Source: Corbicula japonica (taxonomy: Eukaryota > Mollusca > Bivalvia > Venerida > Cyrenidae). From it: 64,000 nt of DNA. The stretch spans positions 1,364,001 through 1,428,000 of the forward strand of contig JAZAYU010000054.1 of NCBI GenBank assembly GCA_038501625.1, written 5' to 3'. Every line of letters starts with the position of its first letter. Within the stretch, counting starts at the first letter, position 1. The position numbers were made by a program, and so were the translations under genes. The notes under the pieces were generated by a model, which saw only the letters and a list, made by a program, of their open reading frames with translations, was not told the DNA's origin and searched no databases. Below, in pieces: positions 10,035 through 25,000 of this stretch.

Positions 10035-13000
10035 CTACAAACAAGGCCAAAAACAATTTTCATTCCATTGTGCATTCATATTTTAGGCCATTTATACTTG
10101 TACAGGAAAACAAATTCAACAGCTTATTTTGGTGATGACCCACAGATGTAACAAAAGGGGGATCTATAGGGTTGCAAACTCCTTTATGAGGTGGCAATAT
10201 TTAATTTTCATAGGGTTTTTTTCTGAAATTATCATGTAACTACCCTAAGACTGCCACAAACGAACCCCCTTTTTAGAAACCTTGCATTCGACACTTTTGA
10301 CCTGATATACAGCAAGGTTCTCAAATGAACAAACAAAAAGTTAATTTGTTGAATTAATTGTTGTTCGGCCTTTAAAAAATATCTTGATAGATTTACTTGT
10401 AAAAGCAAGTCAACAAAGCCTTTCTTACACAAAATTACAACTTGTTAATCAAACTGAAATTGGTCCCAAAATACAAGCTACCATGACACTTGACTAGCTA
10501 TGACATCTATTTTTAAAACAGCTGTGTAAGCCATTTCAAACAAGGCATTTTGCACTCAAATCACTAACAAAAATGATCTTGAGTGAGCTCTAAAAACAAA
10601 GCAAAGGAGCAAAAGGTTTTGGACATATTATAAACCTTTACTCCTTAAAATACCTTTGACCAAGATCTGATCAGATTGCATGGATGCACCAGCTGACAAT
10701 AATTTACTCTGGTCGCACATGCGTTAAAACTTGTATATATGGAGTAAATGGTTAAATGATACCTGTAATGATCAAGTAACAGTAAAAAAATTTACCTGTT
10801 TGAGTTTAAGGTGGACTTCTTCTACATATGGCTTTACAGTCCTAAAGTCGTCTTCTAGTTCCATCACTTTCTGCTCAACAAGCCCCGCTGTTACAGACCA
10901 CATACGACTCTTCAACAACAGCTGGATTTCTTTCTCTACCAGCTTTCCCTTTCTAAACATTCTGTCAATGGCCATGTATTCTCTACCAAAGTTTTTTTCA
11001 ACATTATTGTAGTCTGTTAAATTAAAGACAGGATTATAGAGAAATGAATTAATATCTCGGACTTTTGGAGCTATATGCTGCCTGTATTTGTTCTTAAAGC
11101 TTTGCAATTCCAAAGCTTTCTGGATATGTCTAGGTTCCTGTTCATGTTCGGATCTAATACTTTGGAGAAGTCTTTTTCTTAATTCTGGTTTATCCAGTGT
11201 GTTTTCCTGTGTAGTGCCCCATGGATTCCTCTTCCCTTCATCGCTCAGTTGTTTCTGTAATGGCGGACCTCCCCAAACTGCTGAATCAGCTTGGCTTGTA
11301 TTTAACACGGAACTTCCTCCAACAAATACAGACTTTTCCAGCTCTAATTTAGCTTCCAGCTTATCATTGAAAAACACTCCGCAAATTCCACACATTTTGT
11401 CATCGACTTTGATATCTTCAAACATGGAATCTGCTTCCGTTCTCTGACTAGTTTTGTTTGCCTTTTCCTTTCTCAGCTTCCTCACTATCAACTTTGCCCG
11501 CCACGATCTCTGTACAAGTAGCACTGCCTTCAGAAGCTTCTCTTTTTGTAACTGAGTCTCCTTGTCCCTTAGGCCACTTTCAATCTCATCCTCGTCAAGA
11601 TCAGCTTCCACTTCAACTTCCTCTACAGATATCTGCTCTCTGTATGGTTTTGTATCATCCATGTTACCTAAAGTCCTCTCATTGATGAAGGTCTGTGAAA
11701 ACAGGCTCATATTCTGCAGAGGGGTCTTTTCAATGGACGCTTTCTTTCCCAGGACCCATTTGCAGACTTGAATCTCCTCGCAGAGGCCTCTCTGTTGTAA
11801 CAAGACACTCAGCAATGTTGCTACATCTGATATTCCTTTACATGTCTTGACTGTTTCCAGGACCTGCTGAAGCCTTGGCGATGGTGGGGAGTGAAGATTG
11901 ATGTGACACATTGAGGACATAAGGCTGCTCTCACTCTCCGGAGGAACAGCCTTTCCAACATTACACAACAGAGTCATGTTCAGGATAAGCAACCTCTCAA
12001 GAAGGGCATAGTTTGATGGATCTTCTTTACATGACTGAACAATCTTGTCCAGAATCCTGATGCCTTGTGCATGGCCGGACACAACGAAACTGAAACCTTT
12101 CAGACGTTCTACCAGAAGTTTTTCAGAGGACATCTGTTTGTGATATGAGGGAGACCAATAACCAACGGTTTCAAACACGGAATAACCTGAGCTAGGGAAA
12201 GTTGCCTGAATGAAATGAATCAAGGCAAAGTAGTTGTTTGGCAGAATGAACATGAAGTCGGGGAAATTCTTCGACTTCAACTTTGCAATGAGAAATATGG
12301 ATATACATGTAAAAAATTCCAGCCACATGATGTAGTGCTTGAGGTCTGGATAGAAGTTGTAATCAGTATGAGATCTCTTGCTTAATTGGATCTGAAACTT
12401 GCTAAATTTCATAACAGCTTCCAAGGGGTCGGGTAGGTTGTTTGAAATAAGTTTATATGCATCATAGAATCTACGTGCTACACAGGTGACGATAACATTA
12501 TCGCCATAGCCTGGTTTATCGTGGGACATCATCAGAGTATAGTACATATTGTTCTTCACCATTCTTGACCGCGAAGCAATCTCCTCATCAAACAGCCGCT
12601 CTAGTTTTGTCATCTCTTCGGATGGGGAACGATCAAACTTCCTCTTTCCTGTGTCCAATCCAAACAAGTGGTACCCGAACTTGAAGAGCAAGTACACTTC
12701 AGTTTCTCGCGCTGCACTGGACCGCAGTTTCTTGTCTCCATCTGTGAAGAGCTTCCACTTCTCCTGAAGATACTTCTTGAAGTGAACCAGCACCTTATCT
12801 TGCCTCCTTATATATTCCAACAGCGCCTTACTTTGATTCCCGACTAACAATGGATGCCCAGCGCTTGGCATGAGATCATTCCATAAGGTCACACATGCAT
12901 GGTACTTGATGCTAGGGTCCGCTGTCTCTGTGTAGAGATAATCTTCCAGGGCCTCTCTTATCTTCGCAGGACTCTTTTTCTTCAAGTTTGCTGCCCCATC

Positions 13001-16000
13001 ATTACGATTTGCTTCATATTCTATCATCAGCAAATCCATGTTGATGAGCTTTTTGAAACTGGCCTCTGTCTGGGGTGTATGCATCATAATGCAAGGCCTA
13101 TCAACATTACCCTCATTCGGACATTCTAATCCAGCTTGGAAGTAATCACAAACCCGAGTAACGTCTCTCATCTGATTCAAGGCTACCTGGATTGGTCGAA
13201 GCCAAGTTTTTCCTCTTTCCAGCAAAAATAAAACAATTGCTTCATAGGCTTCAGTCTTGCTGACTTCTACCACACGTTTTTTCCTCTCTGATTTGCTCTT
13301 GAACACAGTTTGAAGCATGTTTAAACAGAAAGGCTTTTCTTTAGGATGAATAATCAACTTGTCTTGGGTATGAGGTTCTAGTCCATACATTTGGTCATAC
13401 TTCAACACCTTCTCGCGGTTGGTCTGTGTATTTGGATTCAACAAAGCCTGGCATACGCTAAACATATAATCTAACCCTTTAACAGTATGTTGCAGTTCTT
13501 CATAATTACTCATATTACCAATCTTCATCAGGAAATCTGTGCATTCAACTAGGCCTGCTGCATTTGGAAATGATTTAGAGTGTAGAAATCTTCCCCAGGC
13601 TGTTTTGATATGCTCAAATTCGCCGGTAAATTCAGCTTGCAATAAGTATATTTGGCCTGTCATATCTTCATCATTACAACCTCGGGACATTTCAAGGGCA
13701 TCCCTAAGTCCTTCATTTAGTAACTCCCTGTTCAGTTCGATCTTGTCTTTTTTGGACAAGATTGCTCTGCATGTTACCAGCAAGCTTCGAGCAATCACAT
13801 CTTCCTTCAGTGACTTCTTGGCAATTTTGATAGCTTCGTCAAATCGGCCACACATCAACAGTAGGTTGGCTGCATTTTCAAGCTGACCTGCAACATGACC
13901 AAGTTTATAACCTTTAACTTAGGAAGACATGGCTGTTGCCCATGGGTAAATGGTGTAAGTCCAGATCAGCCTGCACATCCAGGCCGTCTAATCAGAATCT
14001 ACACTGTTAGATTTAGATCCTTTGGGTCATTTCTGACCAAGTGGTGACCAGCTTAGATCCAGATTGGACATCATGGAAGTGCTGACAGATCTGGATCTAC
14101 ACTGATCACACACAGAATAAAATTTGTATAAATGGCATAAAGTTTGAACATTTCACCCAGAAATAATTAAAATGAGCTTATTGCTTGTATTTCCCTCATA
14201 TGAAATGTGTTTTATATCTAGTTAATCTCAGCAACATCCCAGATAACAAATTACCGTAAATTTATAAATATTAGTGTGTAGAAATTTTCACATTTTGGCA
14301 AGGTCAGACATATTTCCAAATATTTATTTTTACCTTTTTCTAATTTCTAAAAAATAGTTTCAAATAATCCAGCAGAAATATAAGTGCAAATTAATTTTGG
14401 CACTTAAGTGCCATCGGTAAATATAGCAAGAATTAATGGGACCCAAATATTTGTTGGTTTACAGAAAAATGAGTGTTGTTAAAAATTTGAAACTGTTGAC
14501 AGCATTAAAACCTGTAACTAGCATTATGCAAACAAACCCATTGACCATTGTAAATAGTGAACTTACCATCATCTTCCAGTATCTTTGCAGCCTGTGGGAT
14601 GTAGTTCTTGCTCTTCAAAAATTCCACCTTATCATTTATATTCTGAAATCTGTCCACTGATGCCAACATTCGCTCCACGTTCTTGTACTTGTGGAACATT
14701 TCAGCTGACCTGTATAATAACCAAGGTGAAATGTAGAATGATAATATTATGCAAAGAAACTTTCATGCTAAGGCCCTATGATGTGACCTTTACAAACTAC
14801 CAGTAAACCAAATTAAACAAGAACTGTATTGATGAACAATATAATTATTTAATGTACAGTTAGCAAGCAAAGAAGTCAGCATGATTTGAGGCAATTTTAA
14901 AATTAAAGACATTGCAAGGAGAGTTAAATGGCAAATCTTAAATACTTTATAGATACAGTGTTCCTCCCATGTGTTACCAGAGTAGATCTAGAACAGTATG
15001 CACATCTGTGCTGTCTGATCAGGATCTTTATTAGATGCATTCAGATTCAATTGGCTATTTCTGACCAAGAAGTGGAATGTGTAGATCCTGATCAAACCAC
15101 ATGCATGCTGATCTGGACTAGTCACAAATAAGATAAAAGCCATACCTGGAGTAAAGGGTTAAGCAAAGCAGTTGCACTTGTCATTTTAGTGTGTGTATGT
15201 TAAATACCTGTGACTGAGTTTTTCTTCTGTGTAGGCAACAGGTTTGTGATCTATCATCTGCTGGGGAATAGGCTTGCCTTTCTGCTCAAGGTCCTAACAT
15301 ATAGAAAATGTTTCCATTAGAATGCATTCAATTGGTATCAAGGTTTCAAAACTTCCTAAATATACACATTCTTGCAGAACAGCAGAGATTCTTTTTCCTA
15401 TTCTGTAGGCCTGGCTAAGATTAAAGTTTAACTACATAGTTTTCAGAATTTTCTTGTTTGTAACGGATTTCAAAATACTTTTATGTGTGAAGAACATGTA
15501 CATACAGATAATATAAATTTCTTTTATGAGTTTTGACTATACTTGAATCTTTATTAAATCCTTTAGTGTAGTACATGAAGAACATGAAGAACAAATCCAG
15601 GTAATATTTGCATTCCACACAAAGATTCCAGAAGATCTTTCTATCCTGTATGTACATAATTTGAAGCATAATATTCTTCTCCAATACCGTATAATGTTTT
15701 TTTGCGAGCATAATATTTTCGCTATTTTCAAGACCGTTGTGAATTCGCTAAAATAATAAACGCCAAAAATTTCTAACTTTACTTTCGCGAAATGCGCTAT
15801 ATTGACTGTGTACTGCTTGGTTAAAACTAAAGTTGCTATTTCTTTATGTTCTGGGTTAATCGAGTATATCCCATAGTGCACAAATTAAGAAAATGCTTCA
15901 GACAGATTAAAGAAGTACTGAAAGAATTAACGGGGAGTCTAAATCATTGGTATTGAGGACAAGCTTCAAATCATGGGTAGGGATAATTTCATACTTAAAA

Positions 16001-19000
16001 CATTTGCTGCATATACTATGCTTAACAAACAATGAGCGTTACTAAATAAGCTGTTTTAAATGGTTTTATAATTGCTCCAGGGTGCTAAAGGTTAATTATC
16101 GCTTCATAATGCCTGTATCTGCGGTGATCACGGCCGTTATTCCGTCGATAAAAACATGAACATCATTGTTGTTAAAGCGGATGTCAATTATGCTACATGC
16201 AGTTTGATTAAATACCATTGTTAAATTCACAGCTTTCAAACCATAGCAAACACTTCTTCTAATAACACTTAATTTTTACAGGTATATTTGCTGGTATATG
16301 ATTACAAGAAATATAGCAATATGAATGCACTGCAACAGTAAAAACGTGAAAATTAATTTCTGGAGCGCAAATTCACAAAAAGTACAGCCGCGAAAATTAA
16401 AATTATGGCAAAATTGTGAAAATTTTTGTTCACAAAAATAACCCATTATACAGTATATACTCCTATATGACTTGGACGAACAGTGAAGATTCAGATAAAT
16501 CGGTACATCTGTGCTGTCTGATCAGGATCAGCATTGTTTCTTGGTCAATTAAGACTGCACAAATGAGCCAGCTTAACTGCATCTACACACCATATATGGA
16601 AGAAAAAGGTTAACTTGCCCGGAACAAACCGTTAAACCTTATTACCTTAATGATGAGCTGGTACCTCCTGAGCGTATCAATAGCTTGATCATACAGCTCA
16701 TTCTCATACAACACTTCCACGGCCCTGTGGTAGTTACCTAGCTGTTCATAACACTCACTGCTAGACATAGGTCTCTTCAACCGGATGTACATCTCGGCTG
16801 CCCTCTCATACTGCAACAAATTTACTTGTAAAATAACCAAGTCCAACATGTTTATTTTAACCCTTTATTTCAAAGATACACCTTTATTGCATGGGCAAAC
16901 AGTGTACAACAAGATCAGCTTAAACATTCCTGCCATCTGATCAGGATCTACACTGTTTGCTTTTCAATTCAACAGGTTATTTCTGACCAAGATTTGACCA
17001 GTGCAGATCCAGATCAAGTAGAAAAGATTGTGCCAGCTGATCTGGATATACATGTGTTGCATATGCCTTAAAAGGTGTATAATAGCATATGGAGTAAAGG
17101 GTTAAACTTTTTTCAGCAATTTTAAACATTTATGGAAATTACTGTTATTTTGTAAAGACAGGCTCTGACGTTGCCACAAATCAGTGCTGTTATCAATTTC
17201 ATCTTTGAAGGCCAGTAAGCCTTGATACATAATTATATCTGTATAAATATTATGTAATTTATGCTCAACCCAGGGCTAGGCAGAGTGGACAGTATTATGC
17301 ATTTCCATTACTGCCCATGAACTGGCTCAATTAATTAAATTGAGCCTGATATGTTGTGTTTTAAAGGTTTCAAAGTTCCTTTTTTCACCTATTTAAAACT
17401 GAGGCATAAACAACTACTATCTCTTATCACTTACAATCATGTCAGCATTAGGAGCATATACATGTAGGTACATATTTGTGCATTGGGGCCGATTCATGTG
17501 TCGAATTTCTGATATTTCTATATAAAATCTTCTGTCCCCACAAATTTCGACCCAACAAGAGTGGACTATCTGAATTGCTTATGCTTATACATGTATGTAG
17601 ATTGAATTTCTGTGCATCAATTTATTATATAAGGTATATATAGGAAGTAAATATCAAAGATTGAAATAGTATCTTAATACATTGTATATCTGTCTAACTG
17701 ATGTCACATTATCATGTCAGTAAAAATATTGCCCTTGTTCTATTCCAAATAGAAGCCAGTATTCACCTGTCCTAGTTTCTCCAGCAGCTGTGCAGCCAGC
17801 TCTCTCTCCTTGGCATTCTGTAAACACAGTGCTGCCTTGCTGGGTCTGTTACACTCCATGTACAGCTCGGCTGCATGCAGGAACTCTTCTCTCATCTCAC
17901 GTGGATTGTCCTTCAATCTTGATGCCTTAAAATACATAAGCATATTATGGTGTTTTTTACCTTTAATGTTTATGTACTCCAGTAAGCTGTTAGTTTTCAA
18001 GGACAGAAAATAATAAACTCATATCTCTGCTGTAAAGGAATTACAATATCTGTTTTAAATGTGCTTTTTGTATACTTTTCAGTGATTAACGGAATTTTTT
18101 CATTGAACTTTTTTTCTATGTTCGTGCCTAAATGGGCATCATTTTTCATGTCAGATAAATAGGTTAACTGGTGTTTCTTTTTCAAGTTATGACGTCATTA
18201 GATAAACGACCATTTCTGGTGCAATGTCATGCCAAGTATCCGTCAAAATCACAAAACTTTTATATAAACACTCCACCATAATACAAATTTATAGCACACT
18301 CAGTGAAATCTATACTGACAACGAGGTCTACACTGATGTAATATTACACCTGTATAAATAAAAGTATCTGCTGTACCTTAAGTGCCTGGCCATGAGCCAA
18401 GGCGATCTTTTCACGCTCCTTGTCACCACCCATTCCAAAGCACTTTGCTGCCACACCATACAGTGCGTGCCTCATGAAGTCCTCACCACGGCGCAGCCAG
18501 TCTGCTGCACTCGACTTCTCTGCAAACACTGTCTCCGACAAACCTGTCATTTACAATTAACAACATTAAGAAATGTGGGCCCTGAAGACTTTACGTATCT
18601 AGTTACGTATTTTTTACAAGCAGTTTATAAACAGGAATGATCATTCCAAGGAAGGAGTAGAGACCAGTTTTGAAGATCATAAAACTGAAACTGAAGACCA
18701 GTCTCAATCAGATGCTTGAAATTTGTGACTGGTTGCCTATCAATGTTTTATCATCTTGAGCCCAGGCTTCTGGAAGAGCTGGAAAAGTTTCAAACTGAAG
18801 ATTTGTTTTGTTGATCTGTTTGCTTCACTAATGTAAAAAAAATGGTCCTGCGTAATTCTGCATAATAAAATTTAAACAAAGTCATCTAAACGCATTTGTG
18901 AATCTCTTACTTGTTTCATTGATTTCCTCTACATGCATACATTTGACAAGTTTGCGAGCCTTGAAGTATTCAAACATGGGTGCCCTCTTGTCCATGTCTT

Positions 19001-22000
19001 CATCAAACACCCAGACATTGACCCGGGCTCGTGTCAGTGCCGTGTACAGGTGCTTCAGCTCCGAGTTCAACACCTTGTGCTGATTAGCATCAAAATTAAG
19101 GGGCCTTGGTCTCCCAGTAGCAGCCAAAAGATCTGTAATACAGTATGTTAGCTTAGCTTTCTGTCATTCCCCTATGGAGTTCTATAAACAGGTCTGTTTA
19201 GCCAAGGGCAAGGAATCAGTGGTAGGTTGTTGGTTTAGAAACAATTAAATTTTGTGGGTGTGCACAGCCTTCTAATTCTGTTAGTGTAAAAGTAGGAATA
19301 CATTTTGTGTAGCGAGGCATATCTCCATATATATATATATATATATATATATCCATTGTTGATTTAATTGTTATAATTATGTGAAATACATTGGTAAGGT
19401 CATCGTACTGATTCATTGAGTTTCAACACATATACAAAGTTCTACTACATACGCTACTAATAAAAGCAAATGCAGATGTGAAGTAACTATAGATGAGGCA
19501 CAAATTCCATTTTCTAAGTGCAAGAAAGCAATTTATTAAGTAACTGTCTCTAGTGTTCATTGATTTTGATTGCTAGCACATTAAAAAGTCATCTATGGTG
19601 TTCATTGGTTTTGATCTTTAGTAAATTAAGAAATCATCAACATAAAGTGTGAAAATGATTTGTGTCAGACATACCAACACATAAAGAAAGGACAACATAA
19701 AAATGTCTCCACAAACAACATATGAATATAACAAAATACCATGATCTATCTGTATTAAGTTGTCCTTGGTCTCCTGTTGATCATTCTGCTGAGCTGCCAG
19801 TCGCTCAAGATACTCTGTCACCACACGCCATTCCTTCAATGCCTGCCAGTAACATTTAATTAAAAGGTGTCATTTTCAGCTGAATTTTTGGGAAAAGTGG
19901 CTAATTCCAGATCATTCCCTACTAGTTTTAACATTATTCTTTGGTATTACACCCTAAACGACTTTTTAGAAAATGTCAAACATAGCCCCTAAATAGTTTA
20001 AATCTGTCAGGTTGAAAGTTTTACTTAGCTTTTACTATAAAGTCTGGAACTCCTATTTAAAGTTAAAAGTAAAATGCTATTGATCTTTAGCATTAGTACC
20101 TGGGAATCCTTAAAGAAGTTGTACAGAAGTACATCATCAAACTCGAGGCCCTTGGCTTCATAAATAGTCAGCACAAGACCGAGTCTCAATTCTTCTGGTA
20201 TAGAATCCCTGGCAGCATCATTCACGACTGTAACATAAACTTGTCAGTTAAGTGCCAAGAACAATTAACAAAATAATAAGCACTTGTGTAATAAACATAT
20301 ATCAGAGGCACATTTGATGAAATCATAATCTAAGAATAATTACCCAAGGGCGGATTCAGAAGGAATTCAATGATGTTGCTCTTACCTACGTTTTGGGCAG
20401 TAGCATTTCATTCATACGGGAATTTTAGCCAGAAAGTTGGAAATTATGTAACTACCCTATGACTGCCCAAAATGAAATCACTTTCTGGAAATCATGCATC
20501 CAGCTTTGATTGCACCATTTACAGCGATATTTTGAACAGGGCTTGGCTAGGAAGGAATCATTAATTATGATTACTTTAAGTGGTAAAGACTGCAGCATTC
20601 ACTGTGATAACAGATTACAGGACACAGCCATAGCACAAGTGATACACTTAATGAAGTTAACACAGGCTGAATGGAAAGGCAGGGAAGTCCTATACATTGG
20701 CTTGCTTAGAATGGAACATCAACTAGGTTTCCAGGAGCCAGTTCACTAAGCTTAACAAGATTCATTAAGCATGGTTTGACCAGTTCAGCAGGCATGTAAA
20801 CTGAATACAACCTTGCGAATTCAATAAGCATGGCTTACATTGGGTTGGCCTGGCCAGTTAATGAAGCAATACACAACCAGGATATTCTGGCCTGTTCTTT
20901 AAGCATGCCATATCAAGTATGCTGTAACTTATTCTGGTAGGTACGTTAAAAAGTGTTAACCTTAGAAGGCCAGGTGTGTAAATGTAAGGCAGCTTACCTA
21001 GGATGGCTTGGTGAGCCCCAAACTCAATATGGGATGTTTTTCTCCTGTTTCCCCTGAGCAGAACAGCCAGGTCACTGAAGCTACAAGACTCCAGTAGGAT
21101 TGGCCGAGGTCCATGGAACAGTCCCTGGTCGGGCTGAAGTCGGTCAAATGATTCTGGGAAAAACTCTACCAGTAGTTCTAGCACACTTGTGGCAAGGGAG
21201 AGAATGCCAGCGTGGGAGCGATAGTTGTGAGTCAGCTGGTACACCTGTAATTTACAATATCAACTAGATGTTTTTTTGTGAAAAACGCATGTCTCCCCCT
21301 CTGCGCAATGACCCCTGCGCCATGACCCCTGTGACCTTGACCTTTGACCTTCTGATCCCAAAATCAATAGGGTTCTTCTGCTCAATGAGGGCTATTACCC
21401 TATTTAGTTTGAATGCTCTGGGTCAAGCGGAACTCCAGTAATTGACCAGATACGGTTTTCACTCTTCAGGGCCCCTGTGACCTTGACCTTTGACCTACTG
21501 ACCCCAAAATCAATAGGAGTCCTCTACTCAATAAGGACATCCATCGTATGAAGTTTGAAGGCTCTGGGTAAAATAGAACTCCTGTTATTGAGTGGAAACA
21601 GTTTTCACTCTTCAGACCCCTGTGACCTTAACCTTTGACCTACTGACCCCAAATCAATAGGGTTCTTCTAATCAATAAGGGCTATCACCCTATGAAGTTT
21701 GAAGGCTCTGGGTCAAACTGTACTCCAGTTATTGAGCGGAAATGGTTTTTACTCTTCAGGCCCCTGTGACCTTGACCATTGACCTACTGACCCCCTAATC
21801 AATAGGGTTCTTCTACTCTATAATGGCTAACAACCTATGAAGTTTGAAGGCTCTGGGTCAAAGGGTACTCGAGTTATTGAGCGGAAACGGTTTTCACTCT
21901 TTGGGTCACTGTGACCTTGACCTTTGACCTACTGACCCCAAAATCAATAGGGTTCTTCTACTCAATAAGGGCTATCACCATATGAAGTTTGAAGGCTCTG

Positions 22001-25000
22001 GGTCAAAATGTACTCGAGTTATTGAGCGGAAACATTTTTCACTCTTTGGGTCACTGTGACCTTGACCTTTGACCTACTGACCCCAAAATCAATAGGGTTC
22101 TTCTACTCAATAAGGGCTATCACCATATGAAGTTTGAAGGCTCTGGGTCAAAATGTACTCGAGTTATTGAGCGGAAACGTTTTTCACTCTTTGGGTCACT
22201 GTGACCTTGACCTTTGACCTACTGACCCCAAAATCAATAGGGTTCTTCTACTCAATAAGGGCTATCACCATATGAAGTTTGAAGGCTCTGGGTCAAAATG
22301 TACTCGAGTTATTGAGCGGAAACGTTTTTCACTCTTCGGGTCACTGTGACCTTGACCTTTGACCTACTGACCCCAAAATCAATAGGGTTCTTCTACTCAA
22401 TAAGGGCTATCACCCTATGAAGTTTGAAGGCTCTGGGTGAAAGGGTACTAGAGTTATTGAGCGGAAACGGTTTTCACTCTTCAGGTCACTGTGACCATGA
22501 CCTTTGACCTACTGACCCCAAAATCGATAGGGTTCTTCTACTCAATAAGGGCTATCACCCTATGAAGTTTGAAGGCTCTGGGTCAAAGGGTACTCGAGTT
22601 ATTGAGCGGAAACGGATTTCACTCTTCGGGTCACTGTGACCTTGACCTTTGACCTACTGACCCCAAAATCAATAGGGTTCTTCTACTCAATAAGGGCCAT
22701 CAGCCTATGAAGTTTGAAGGCTCTGGGTCAAAGGGTACTCGAGTTACTGAGCGGAAACGAAGTGTGACAGACGGACAGGGCAAAAACAATATGTCTCACT
22801 TTACCCCGTGGAATGTGGCTGTTATCTCATGGGTGAACAGTGTACATCCAGATCAGCCAGCACATCCATGCTGTCTTATCAGGACCTACAATGTTAGATT
22901 CATTAAGTTATTTCTGACCAAAATGGACCAGTGCAGATCCAGATCAGATGGCATGGATGTGCCAGCTGATATAGTTCTTCATGGGTCACACACATGTTTA
23001 AATGAGTTTATATGGATAGCCATGAGTACACCTGGTGCTGGTTAAACTGCAATTTACAATATCAATTATCCTTTTACTCCATCAGAAGAGGCTGTCATCC
23101 CATTGGCCGAAAGTGTAATCCAGATCAGCTGGCACATGATGTGTAACAGACAAATATAAAAACAAGAGGGCCATGATGGCCCTTTATCGCTCACCTGAGT
23201 ACAACAAAGTTATTTTTAGTAACAGTGACCAAGACCCAGATAACCCATATTCGAACTCATCCGAGAAATCATTGGGACAAACATCCTGACCAAGTTTCAT
23301 GACAATCGGAGCAAAAATGTGACCGCTAGAGTGTTAACAAGAAAATTCTATTTTTAGTAACAGTGACCTAGTTTTTGGACCCAGATGACCCATATTCGAA
23401 CTCATCCAAGAAATCATTGGGACAAACATCCTGACCATGTTTCATGACAATCAGAGCAAAAATGTGACCGCTAGAGTATTAACAAGAAAATTCTTTTTTT
23501 AGTAACAGTGACCTAGTTTTTGGACCCATATTCGAACTCGTCCAAGAAATCATTGGGACAAACATCCTGACCAAGTTTCATGACAATCAGAGCAAAAATG
23601 TGATCGCTAGAGTGTTAACAAGAAAATTCTATCTTAAGTAACAGTGACTTAGTTTTTAGACCCAGATGACCCATATTTGAACTCGTCTGAGAAATCATTG
23701 GGACATACATCCTGACCAAGTTTCATGACAATCAGAGCAAAAATGTGACCGCTAGTGTTAACAAGAAAAATTCTAATTTTAGTAACAATGACCTAGTTTT
23801 TGGACCTAAATTGCCCATTTTCGAACTTGTCCGAGAAAGCATTGGGACAAACATCCTGACCAAGTTTCATGACAATCGGAGCAAAAATGTGACCACTAGA
23901 GTGTTAACAAGAAAATTCTATTTTTAGTAACTGTGACCTAGTTTTTTGACCCAGATGACCCATATTCGAACTCGTCTGAGAAATCATTGGGACAAACATC
24001 CTGACCAAGTTTCATGACAATCAGAGCAAAATTGTGACCGCTAGAGTGTTAACAAGAAAATTCTATTTTTAGCAACAGTGACTTAGTTTTTGGACCCAGA
24101 TGACCCATATTCGAACTCGTCCGAGAAATCATTGGGACATACATCCTGACCAAGTTTCATGACAATCAGAGCAAAAATGTGACAGCTAGAGTGTTAACAA
24201 GAAAAATTCTAATTTTAGTAACAGTGACCTAGTTTTTGGACCTAAATTACCCATTTTCGAACTTGTCCGAGAAAGCATTGGGACAAACATCCTGACCAAG
24301 TTTCATCACAATCGGAGCAAAAATATGACCGCTAGAGTGTTAACAAGAAAATTCTATTTTTAGTAAGTGACCTAGTTTTTGGACCCAGTTGACCCATATT
24401 TGAACTTGTCCGAGAAATCATTCGGACAAACATCCTGACCAAGTTTCATGACAGTCAGAGCAAAAATGCGACAGCTATAGTGTTAACAAGAAAATTCTAT
24501 TTTTAGTAACAGTGACCTAGTTTTTCGACCGAGATGACCCATATTCGAACTCGTCCGAGAAATCATTGGGACAAACATGCTCACCAAGTTTCATGACAAT
24601 CAGAGCAAAAATATGACCGCTAGAGTGTTAACAAGAAAATTCTATTTTTAGTAACAGTGACCTAGTTTTTGGACCCAGTTGACCTATATTCTAACTCGTC
24701 CGAGAAATCATTGGGACAAACATCCTGACCAAGTTTCATGACGATTGGAGCAAAAATGTGACCGCTAGAGTGTTAACAAGATAATTCTATTTTTAGTAAC
24801 AGTGACCTAGTTTTTGGACCAAGATGACCCATATTAGAACTCATCCAAGAAATTATTGGGACAAACACCCTGACCAAGTTTCATGACAATCGGAGCAAAA
24901 ATGCGACCGCTAGATTGTTAACAAGAAAATTCTATTTTTAGTAACAGTGACCTAGTTTTTGGACCCAGATGACCCATATTCGAACTTGTCCAAGAAATCA

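Noticed and set aside
11088..13886. Plus-strand open frames opposite exon 31 (for example 11088..11447 and 13539..13886)
   Set aside because: Antisense shadows of a well supported coding exon; compositionally Ser/Leu-rich and without homology.
20510..20749. 79-codon plus-strand frame in the intron between exons 22 and 23
   Set aside because: No recognisable motif, no splice or poly(A) context, and it lies next to a dispersed repeat.
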